Below are positions 26,206 through 32,955 of a stretch of DNA of 64,000 nucleotides, piece by piece. The stretch is from contig CBDCQL010000002.1 of assembly GCA_965220615.1 (NCBI GenBank), forward strand, positions 1,860,001-1,924,000. The letters run 5' to 3'. The notes beneath the pieces were generated by a model. The model saw only the letters and a program-made list of their open reading frames with translations. It was not told the DNA's origin and did no database searches. The translations under genes were made by a program, and so were the position numbers. The DNA is from JAGWBD01 sp965220615 (GTDB lineage Bacteria > Chloroflexota > Anaerolineae > Aggregatilineales > Phototrophicaceae). The stretch's first letter is position 1. The number at the start of each line of letters is the position of its first letter.

Positions 26206-26526
26206 CTAGTCCAGGTGGAAGACTTCCTGCAGCGGCACCATGCTTTCGTCGGCGTGACTCCCGTCCAGCGTTTCGAAGTAGGGCGCCATGTCGTTTTGCC
26301 AGCGCTCGTTGACCTCGCGCCCGGCCATGCCATCCAGCGCCGCCTGAAAGTCGGGCGTCTCCAGATAGCCGATCAACAGGCCGTCGTCGCGCAGGAAAAG
26401 CGAGTAGTTGTGCCAGCCCGTCTCGCGCAGGGCGTCCAGCATCTCGGGCCAGACCTCTGCGTGGCGCGCCACGTATTCCTCAAGCCGGTCTTCACGGACC
26501 TTTAGCAGAAAGCAGACTCGTTGCAT
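26206..26526 (-). CDS. L-rhamnose mutarotase family protein
   Basis: Interconverts alpha and beta anomers of L-rhamnose or a related deoxysugar. 106 residues, dimeric alpha/beta-barrel family. Shows MQRVCFLLKVREDRLEEY, the catalytic H22 in ARHAEVWPEM, and NYSLFLRDDGLLIGYLETPDF. Last gene of a six-gene minus-strand operon. An alpha-L-rhamnosidase gene (broken) is elsewhere in the window, which fits rhamnose as substrate. Confidence 0.9.
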   Translation of the reverse strand: MQRVCFLLKVREDRLEEYVARHAEVWPEMLDALRETGWHNYSLFLRDDGLLIGYLETPDFQAALDGMAGREVNERWQNDMAPYFETLDGSHADESMVPLQEVFHLD

Positions 26527-26546
26527 CCTCTGCGCTCCCCCGCGCC

Positions 26547-27350
26547 TCAGCGGGCGCCCGCCGCCTGCAAACAGGCCTGCATGTGGCCGCGCGCCTCGGC
26601 ACCTATAATGCAGCAGTTCTCGAGGCTGTGTCCCTTCGCCTTCGTGCCGATGACCTCCAGGTTCACCGGGCCGTCGTAGCCGTGCTCGTGCAATACGCGC
26701 ACATAGCCCACGAGGTCGATGTCGCCGCGGCCGTTGGCCTGGTCAACCGGATCGCCCGGATCCCGCTGCCGTCCCTTGCAGTCGCGGATGTGGACGTGCT
26801 TCACGCGCGAGATGACCGCCGCAATGGCCTCCACCGGATTCTCGCCGGCGCGGTGGATGTGCGAGGGGTCCATGTCGACGCCGAAGGATGGCGAGGTTAC
26901 CGCCTCCATCAGGCGGATCGTGGTCGGCGTGTTGTAGATCGCCGCGCCCACGTGCGCCTTGACGCAGAGCGTGACGCCATAGCGCCCTGCGATGTCGGCC
27001 AGCTTGCCGATGGTGTCAATGCTCTTTTGCAGAGTCTCTTCGTCGTCGCTCACGCCGCCGGGGCCGCAGTTAACAATGGGGATGCCGATGTCAGCGGCGG
27101 CCTGGCAGGCCTTTTCTATCAGATCGAAGTCCTGGCGCGACTGCTCCATCGCTGTGACTTCCAGACCGTAGTCGCTGGCCAGCTGGCGAATCTTCGGCGC
27201 CGCCTCGCGCCAGTTCTCCAGGTCCAGATGATCGGCCATTTGCGGGATGGCGCCCAGCTCGATGCCGTCGTAGCCCGCCATGGCCGTGTATTTGAAAGCA
27301 GATTCCACGTCCCAGTTGCCGAAAAGTACCGAGTTCACACCCAGCTTCAT
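26547..27350 (-). CDS. Sugar phosphate isomerase/epimerase-like TIM-barrel protein
   Basis: Xylose isomerase-like TIM barrel (AP endonuclease 2 superfamily), 267 residues. MKLGVNSVLFGNWDVESAF at the start, AGYDGIELGAIPQMADHLDL, IVNCGPGGVSD, DMDPSHIHRAGENPVEAI and HVHIRDCKGRQ, then NLEVIGTKAKGHS. The Glu/Asp/His/Glu metal site is recognisable (E in GIELG, D in VDMDPSH, H in HVHIRD, E in NLEVIG). Likely acts on an oxidised or keto sugar made by the neighbouring dehydrogenases; the exact substrate is unknown. Lies 18 bases after the dehydrogenase gene. Confidence 0.85.
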   Translation of the reverse strand: MKLGVNSVLFGNWDVESAFKYTAMAGYDGIELGAIPQMADHLDLENWREAAPKIRQLASDYGLEVTAMEQSRQDFDLIEKACQAAADIGIPIVNCGPGGVSDDEETLQKSIDTIGKLADIAGRYGVTLCVKAHVGAAIYNTPTTIRLMEAVTSPSFGVDMDPSHIHRAGENPVEAIAAVISRVKHVHIRDCKGRQRDPGDPVDQANGRGDIDLVGYVRVLHEHGYDGPVNLEVIGTKAKGHSLENCCIIGAEARGHMQACLQAAGAR

Positions 27351-27368
27351 GCCCGTCTCCCTGTCCTG

Positions 27369-28370
27369 TCAGCGAATGCCATTGACTGAAACCACAGTGC
27401 CTTCCTGCAGCGACACGATGGCCGCCGCCAGCACCTTCTGCGCCGCCAGACCCTCCGCGGCCGAACCGTCGATGTCCTCCGGGCTGGTCCCGTTGCTCAC
27501 CTGCTCCAGAAAGCGATGGATGCGATCGGCGAAGGTGTTGGTGAAGTCGCCAAAGCCGCCGAAGACCGGGTCGGTATACACCTGCTTGACCAGGTCGCCG
27601 GCCGGGTAGAGCGTCGCCTCGCGCCACATGTCGTCCAGCACGAAGCGGCCCTCCGTGCCCCCCACCTCGCAGCGTTCCATCGGGTGGCCGCGTTCGATGT
27701 CGTAGCTGGCCGTCAGGTTGCCTACCGCCCCGCTGGTGAAGCGCATGTTGAAGGAGGTGGTGGACCAGATTTTGCGGCCCGGCGCTTTCGTCGCGAAGAG
27801 TTGCACCTGCTCGATATCGCCGCAGAAATAGCGCATCACGTCCACCGTGTGCGGGTTGAGCGCCTTGACCTGGAACCAGGGCGAACTCTCCGTCGGGTTC
27901 ATGATCCACATGCTCATGCGGCAGAAGAGCTGGTGGCCGATCAGCCCTTCTTCCACCCAGCCTTTGGCGACCCGCGCCGCCGGCGTGAAGCGGTGATTCA
28001 GGTTGATGCCGTAACATAGCCCTCGCTCGCGGGCGGTGGCGACCATCTCCTCCGCTTCCTCAATCTCGTTGGAGATGGGCTTTTCGCCCAGCACGTGGCA
28101 GCCTGCTTCCAGCGCCTGCACGGTCGGCTCGTAATGATCGCTGCCGTATTCAACGCCGCCGGTGGTGACGTGCGCCACGTCCGGCGCCAGCTCGCGCAGC
28201 ATGCTTTCGGCGTCACGAAATCCTGGCACGCCGAATGTTGCCGCCGCGGAGTCCGCCCGCTCGCCTATCCGGTCACAGACGCCCACCAGCCCGGCCAGGG
28301 GGTCCGCCTGCAACAACGTCGCGTGGCGCCGGCCGATGGGCCCCATCCCGATGACGCAGACCCGCAGCAT
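27369..28370 (-). CDS. Gfo/Idh/MocA family NAD(P)-dependent sugar dehydrogenase, paralogue 1
   Basis: 333 residues. N-terminal Rossmann fold (VIGMGPIGRRHATLL), the EKP motif in HVLGEKPISNEIEEAEE with catalytic Lys, and the C-terminal alpha/beta domain. It is clearly paralogous to the dehydrogenase two genes upstream: both have GEKPISNEI, NLNHRFTPAA, SMWIxNPxESSPWF and DVMRYFxGD. The shared substrate domain suggests related substrates or sequential oxidations. Its ATG overlaps the sulfotransferase-like stop as TGATG. Confidence 0.92.
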   Translation of the reverse strand: MLRVCVIGMGPIGRRHATLLQADPLAGLVGVCDRIGERADSAAATFGVPGFRDAESMLRELAPDVAHVTTGGVEYGSDHYEPTVQALEAGCHVLGEKPISNEIEEAEEMVATARERGLCYGINLNHRFTPAARVAKGWVEEGLIGHQLFCRMSMWIMNPTESSPWFQVKALNPHTVDVMRYFCGDIEQVQLFATKAPGRKIWSTTSFNMRFTSGAVGNLTASYDIERGHPMERCEVGGTEGRFVLDDMWREATLYPAGDLVKQVYTDPVFGGFGDFTNTFADRIHRFLEQVSNGTSPEDIDGSAAEGLAAQKVLAAAIVSLQEGTVVSVNGIR

Positions 28371-29110
28371 CAGGTCACCTCGGGGATTTCATAGCCGAAG
28401 TCGCGCATGGCCGGTTCGAAAAAGTCGAAGTAGTTGACGCCGTCGTCGTGCTTCCAGCGGTTGACCGCCTCGGGTCGCACGATGATGCGGCCCAGGGGGT
28501 AACCCAGCCAGTCGCCAACGCGTTGCAGGGTGGCCTCCTGGTCCAGCACGAAGTCCTCGAAGCGCACCTCCAGCCAGTGCCGCGGCTTGGGGCAGGCGCG
28601 CACCAGGTCGTACTGGTACTTCCAGCTGATGGCGCGGCGCAGTCGCAGGTCGTCGGTCAGGGGATAATCGATGCCGAAGCGGCGCATGTCGTCGGTGCCG
28701 TGGTGCCCCAGTATGCAGTCGCGCGGGTTGCGCACCCAGAAGATGTACTTCGCGTCCGGGAAGCGGCGCACGATCCAGGGATAGACCAGGGTGGTCTCCG
28801 GGATTTTCCAGCCGCGGCGCGGGTTCTTTTCGTATTCGTAACTCAGTATCCCGCTCAGGTATTCGTCCAGCAGGTCGGTGAATTCCTGCGGAATGTCGGC
28901 GTCGATGAAACGCTTGAAGTCCCACTCCAGCCCGCCCTTCCAGTCCACGTACTGCGCGGCGACGCGACAGGCGTCGTACATTTTGTACGGCGGCATCATG
29001 TCGCCGGAGCGATTGAGCAGGTTGCCCATGTAGACGCCGCTGGCGTAGAGCGTGTGCGAGATGGCGCGGGTCCCGGAATGGCCGCGCCCGATGACTATGA
29101 CCAGCGACAT
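28370..29110 (-). CDS. Sulfotransferase family protein
   Basis: Likely transfers sulfate from PAPS to a hydroxyl group, by fold. 246 residues from the ATG at 29110, which sits 1 base after the upstream stop; the frame extends a little further upstream without homology. The N-terminus VIVIGRGHSGTRAISHTLYASG resembles the 5'-phosphosulfate loop, KIPETTLVYPWIVRRFPDAKYIFWVRNPRDCILGHHGTDD the 3'-phosphate site (RNPRD), and RFEDFVLDQEATLQRVGDWLGYP the usual C-terminal helix. Odd company: it lies between two sugar dehydrogenases and next to a sulfatase-like gene. It may use a different donor or be a nucleotide-binding relative. Confidence 0.75.
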   Translation of the reverse strand: MSLVIVIGRGHSGTRAISHTLYASGVYMGNLLNRSGDMMPPYKMYDACRVAAQYVDWKGGLEWDFKRFIDADIPQEFTDLLDEYLSGILSYEYEKNPRRGWKIPETTLVYPWIVRRFPDAKYIFWVRNPRDCILGHHGTDDMRRFGIDYPLTDDLRLRRAISWKYQYDLVRACPKPRHWLEVRFEDFVLDQEATLQRVGDWLGYPLGRIIVRPEAVNRWKHDDGVNYFDFFEPAMRDFGYEIPEVT

Positions 29111-29111
29111 G

Positions 29112-30119
29112 TCAGGGTCGTTCCACGCTGACGACTTCGCCGCTCTGCCAGGACTCGATGGCGGCCTCAATGATGAACTGGGCCTTCAGCGCTTCCAGGC
29201 CTGAGCCGTCGATCTCCTCCGGCGCGACGCCCTCGATGTTCTGCTCGACCCAGCGCCCGATGCGCGATTTGAAGGTCTCGCCGAAGTGCTTCATGCCGCC
29301 GACGTACATGTAGGTCTCGGTGGCAATCGACATGCGCGGGTAGAAGGTCAGTTCTTCACAGGCATTGGTGAGGGTGAAACGCCCCTCCATGCCGACGACG
29401 TCCAGCGCTTCCAGACCGTAGCTGCCGCGGCCCCAGTCACCATCGTAACTGCCGCGCAGGGAGCCGATCATGCCGTTGGCGAACAACATGTTGACCTGCG
29501 CGTTGGACCAGATGGCGCGGGCCGTGCCCTTTTTGAAGAAGGCCTGTACCTTGTCCACGTCGCCGGCGAAGTAGCGCATTACGTCAAGGGAGTGCGGGTG
29601 CAGGGCGCGCATGTGGAACCAGGGCGAACTTTCTTTCGGGTTGTTGATCCACATGGACATGTTGATCATGTTCAGGTCGCCGAGGCGGCCGTCCTCAACC
29701 CAGCCCTTCGCCTTCTCCGCCGCCGGCGTGAAGCGGTGGTTCAGGTTGACGCCGTAACGCAGGCCCTTCTCGCGCGCCAGCGCCACCATTTCCTTCGCCT
29801 TGTCGATCTCGTTGGAGATGGGCTTTTCGCCCAGCACCGGCAGGCCGGCCTCCAGCAGTTCCATCGTCGGCTGGTAATGGTCGCCGCCGTTTTCGACTCC
29901 CGCCGTGGTCATGCTGGCGGCGTCGATCTCCAGCCCGGAGGCCAGCATCTCCTGCACGGAATAGAATCCCTGGCAGCCGAAGCGTTCGGCCGCCTGGTCG
30001 GACTTCTCACGAATGATGTCGCAGACGGCCACGACCTCGGCGTCGTCGCGCGCGCTGTAGACCCCCGCGTGCTGGTTGCCGATTCCCCCCATCCCGACGA
30101 CTGCTACTTTCAGAGTCAT
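29112..30119 (-). CDS. Gfo/Idh/MocA family NAD(P)-dependent sugar dehydrogenase, paralogue 2
   Basis: 335 residues. Rossmann motif VVGMGGIGNQHAGVY, EKP motif PVLGEKPISNEIDKAKEM, and the C-terminal domain with SMWINNPKESSPWFHMRALHPHSLDVMRYFAGDV. Collinear with the paralogue at 27369-28370. Its start overlaps the sulfatase-like stop by 4 bases (ATGA), so translation is coupled. Confidence 0.92.
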   Translation of the reverse strand: MTLKVAVVGMGGIGNQHAGVYSARDDAEVVAVCDIIREKSDQAAERFGCQGFYSVQEMLASGLEIDAASMTTAGVENGGDHYQPTMELLEAGLPVLGEKPISNEIDKAKEMVALAREKGLRYGVNLNHRFTPAAEKAKGWVEDGRLGDLNMINMSMWINNPKESSPWFHMRALHPHSLDVMRYFAGDVDKVQAFFKKGTARAIWSNAQVNMLFANGMIGSLRGSYDGDWGRGSYGLEALDVVGMEGRFTLTNACEELTFYPRMSIATETYMYVGGMKHFGETFKSRIGRWVEQNIEGVAPEEIDGSGLEALKAQFIIEAAIESWQSGEVVSVERP

Positions 30120-31561
30120 GCGTCCGCTTCTCCCTTGTTTGCCCTTTCCAAAGCCTTGCGCGCCTCGGCCTGCAGCCGTCGACCCTCATTGATGTCACCG
30201 ATGTAGAGCGAATCGTAGGCCTGCTGCGAGCTCGTGAAAGCGCCCACGCCCGCCTTGCCATGCCAGTCCCCCTGGGTCAGCATGGGGTTGGTCAGGCCGG
30301 TCTCCGCCTCACGCTGCGCGATGAAGGTCTCCATGCGCCGGCGCAGGTCCGCCACGATCTCCGGCTCCTGCTCCGCCAGGTTGACGTTCTCGTCCGGGTC
30401 CTCGACCAGGTTGTAAAGTTCAACCGGCGGCTTGAAGTGAAAGTCCGGCTCCAGCGCCACCATCAGCTTCCAGCCTGGCGTACGCCAGCCGTGCTTGCGC
30501 ATCCAGGTGCATTCGCTGATGTAAAACTCGCTTTCCAGCGACGTCCTGTCGCCATCGACCAGCGGCATCAGGCTGTTGCCGTCAAACTGCTGGTCGGATG
30601 GCCAGCTCAACTCGCTCAGGTCGATCCCGGCGAGGTCCATGATCGTCGGCACGAGGTCCTTGTGCTGGTTGTAGCCGCTGAGCCGCGTACCCGCCGGCAC
30701 ACGACCCGGATAGCGGATCAGCAGCGGCACGTGCAGCACGTTGTCGTAGATGCCGTGGTGATCGAACCAGCATTCGTGGTCATAAAGCGTCTCACCGTGG
30801 TCGCCGTTGATGATGACGATGGTCTCGTCGTAGATACCGTGGGCTTCCAGCGCTTTGAAAATAGTGGCGATGGCCGCGTCCATGTAGGCGATGGCGCCGT
30901 CGTACTGCGCGATGACATAGTCCTTGTCGCTGATGCCTACCGGCATCCAGCTCTTGAAAAAGGAGGCGAAGGGCTTGAAGGCCAGCACCGGGTCCATCGA
31001 GCGATTGTCCGGGTCGCACTCGTCGCCGTGGTAGAACATGCGCTTGTAGGGCTCCGGCGGCAAATAGGGCGCGTGCGGGTCCATGTGGCGCAGGAAGAGG
31101 AAGAAGGGCTGGTCGCCGGCGACCAGGCGGTCAAGTTCCGGGATGGCGACCTCGTTCAGGCTCTGCGCCTTGGGGCAGGGGCCTTCCTCGCGGGTGCCCC
31201 ATGCCTTGTAATCGATATACTTGTCGAAGCCGCGCCCGGAAGGGTTGCCGCTGAAGCCGACGCAGGTGGTGGTGTAGCCGAGCTCCCGCAAATGCTCGGC
31301 GATGGACTTCGCTTCCGGCCGCATCGGCCCCTTGTGACGCAGGGCCACCACCTGGGTGCCGAAGCAGTCCATGCCGGTCAGCATGGAAGCGTAGGCGCAG
31401 GTGGTCGGAATGTGGGCGCTGTAGGTGTTTTCGAAGAGCGCGCCCTCGCTGGCGAAACGGTCAAGATGCGGCGTTGTCAGCAGTGGATAGCCGTAACAGC
31501 TCATGTGATCGGCGCGAATCGAGTCGATTCCCATCAGGATAATGTTGGGACGGTCACTCAT
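30116..31561 (-). CDS. Sulfatase-like hydrolase lacking the CxPxR formylglycine motif
   Basis: Alkaline phosphatase/sulfatase superfamily, 481 residues. The start at 31561 has a GGGGGGA site; the frame is open a little further upstream. Metal-site blocks are clear: NIILMGIDSIRADHMSCYGY at the N-terminus and VIINGDHGETLYDHE with VPLLIRYPG. The nucleophile position reads PTTC55AYASMLTG. The Cys is present, but the Pro and Arg of C-x-P-x-R, needed for recognition by formylglycine-generating enzyme, are not. Either it works with an unmodified nucleophile (perhaps as a phosphodiesterase or phosphonate-type hydrolase) or another maturation route exists. First gene of the operon; no signal peptide, so cytoplasmic. 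Confidence 0.88.
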   Translation of the reverse strand: MSDRPNIILMGIDSIRADHMSCYGYPLLTTPHLDRFASEGALFENTYSAHIPTTCAYASMLTGMDCFGTQVVALRHKGPMRPEAKSIAEHLRELGYTTTCVGFSGNPSGRGFDKYIDYKAWGTREEGPCPKAQSLNEVAIPELDRLVAGDQPFFLFLRHMDPHAPYLPPEPYKRMFYHGDECDPDNRSMDPVLAFKPFASFFKSWMPVGISDKDYVIAQYDGAIAYMDAAIATIFKALEAHGIYDETIVIINGDHGETLYDHECWFDHHGIYDNVLHVPLLIRYPGRVPAGTRLSGYNQHKDLVPTIMDLAGIDLSELSWPSDQQFDGNSLMPLVDGDRTSLESEFYISECTWMRKHGWRTPGWKLMVALEPDFHFKPPVELYNLVEDPDENVNLAEQEPEIVADLRRRMETFIAQREAETGLTNPMLTQGDWHGKAGVGAFTSSQQAYDSLYIGDINEGRRLQAEARKALERANKGEADA

Positions 31562-31674
31562 GAATCCCCCCGCGAAAGTAGACTGGCATGGCATGGCCGC
31601 CAACAGTTGCCGACGGCTGCGGCGCCGGTCAGGATAGCGTCATTTGTAGACAATGCAACCGATTGGAGAATGCC

Positions 31675-32415
31675 ATGTCGCAACTGTCCGGCAAGACCGC
31701 CCTGGTCAGCGGCGCCGCACGCGGCATCGGCCTGGCCATCGCCGCCGCCCTGCACGACGCCGGCGCCACCGTGGTCCTCGCCGACATCGATCAGGTTGAG
31801 GCCGAAAAGGCCGCTGCGGACATGGGCCGGCGCGCCCTGGCGCTGCCGCTGGACGTCAGCGACGTAAACCGTTGCCGTTCGGTCGTCGACGACGCCGTGG
31901 CGCAGACCGGACAACTGGATATCCTCGTCAACAACGCCGGCATCGGGCCCATCCACCCCATCGACGAGGTCGACCAGGCCCTCTTCGACCGCATCGTGGC
32001 CGTCAACCTGCGCGGCCTCTTCTTTCTCTCCCAGGCCGCCGCGCAGCACATGCGCGCCAGACAGTGCGGACGCATTATCAACATCAGTTCGATCGGCGGC
32101 AGGACCGGCGGCAAGGCCGGCCTGCCGGTCTACGTCGCCACCAAGGCCGGCGTTTTCGCGCTGACCAAGACCTTCGCCAATTACCTGGCGCCGCACGGAA
32201 CGGCCAACTGCATCGCGCCCGGCCCCACCGTGAGCGCGCTCACCGACGCCTGGGACGACCCGCCACTGATGGAGCAACTGCGCGGGGAAATCCCCCTGGG
32301 CCGGCTGGGCGTCCCGGCCGACTATGGCGGGGTGGCCGTCTTTCTCGCCTCGGCAGCGGCCGACTTCATCACCGGCGCCACCATCGACGTCAACGGCGGC
32401 ATGCGCATGGACTGA
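31675..32415 (+). CDS. Short-chain dehydrogenase/reductase (SDR)
   Basis: 246 residues. NAD(P) loop LVSGAARGIGLAIAAAL, LVNNAGIGP, the catalytic Ser in IINISSIGG and YVATK (Tyr and Lys), then NCIAPGPTVSALTDAW and the C-terminal TIDVNGGMRMD. The ADID ending the second strand favours NAD(H). Looks like a 3-oxoacyl-ACP reductase or sugar dehydrogenase; the substrate cannot be decided. Divergent from the sulfatase operon (113 bases between starts), so it may be co-regulated. Confidence 0.88.
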   Translation: MSQLSGKTALVSGAARGIGLAIAAALHDAGATVVLADIDQVEAEKAAADMGRRALALPLDVSDVNRCRSVVDDAVAQTGQLDILVNNAGIGPIHPIDEVDQALFDRIVAVNLRGLFFLSQAAAQHMRARQCGRIINISSIGGRTGGKAGLPVYVATKAGVFALTKTFANYLAPHGTANCIAPGPTVSALTDAWDDPPLMEQLRGEIPLGRLGVPADYGGVAVFLASAAADFITGATIDVNGGMRMD

Positions 32416-32422
32416 GCCTGTC

Positions 32423-32917
32423 TCAGTCCAGGTCCTGCGGCGTGAAGGGCACAGGCAGTTCGATTAATTCCAGCGTGATGCCGTCCGGGTCCAGCAGATA
32501 ACAGGTCAGGCCGCCGCTGTGCCGCCCGTGCGTAATGGGCACCGGCGCTTCCGAGCGGAATTGCACGCCCGCAGCCTTGAGCCGGGCGAACTCGGCCTCC
32601 AGGTCATCCACCTGCAGCGCCAGATGCGCCGCGCCGGGTCGGTTGGTGGCCGCATCCAGCGGCTCGCCGCGCGGGTTGACGTACTCGATCAGTTCCAGCA
32701 CGTGGCCGGAGGGCGAGGAGCCCTGCGGCATGTCGGCGACGTTGAAGAGTGCCACCTTGAGCAGCGCATCCCTGAAGCCGATCTGGCTGCTGGTGTATTT
32801 CTGATCATGCACCATGCGGTGCACGAGTTTCAGACCGAGCAGGTCGCGGTAGAAGGTGATCGAACGCTCCAGGTCCGAGACGGTGAAGCTGAAGTGAAAG
32901 TAACTGATCAGGGCCAT
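32423..32917 (-). CDS. VOC superfamily (glyoxalase/dioxygenase-like) protein
   Basis: 164 residues with two beta-alpha-beta-beta-beta repeats: FHFSFTVSDLERSITFYRDLLGL at the start and AAHLALQVDDLEAEFARLKAAGVQF in the second half. Possible metal ligands are H in FHFSF, E in LELIEY, H in AHLAL and E in ITLELIEL. This pattern fits lactoylglutathione lyase, methylmalonyl-CoA epimerase or an extradiol dioxygenase; nothing separates them here. The nearby acyl-CoA enzyme makes an epimerase conceivable but unproven. Confidence 0.8.
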   Translation of the reverse strand: MALISYFHFSFTVSDLERSITFYRDLLGLKLVHRMVHDQKYTSSQIGFRDALLKVALFNVADMPQGSSPSGHVLELIEYVNPRGEPLDAATNRPGAAHLALQVDDLEAEFARLKAAGVQFRSEAPVPITHGRHSGGLTCYLLDPDGITLELIELPVPFTPQDLD

Positions 32918-32955
32918 GGCTTCTCCTGTGTCTGATTCACGCGTGTTCGTTCCCG

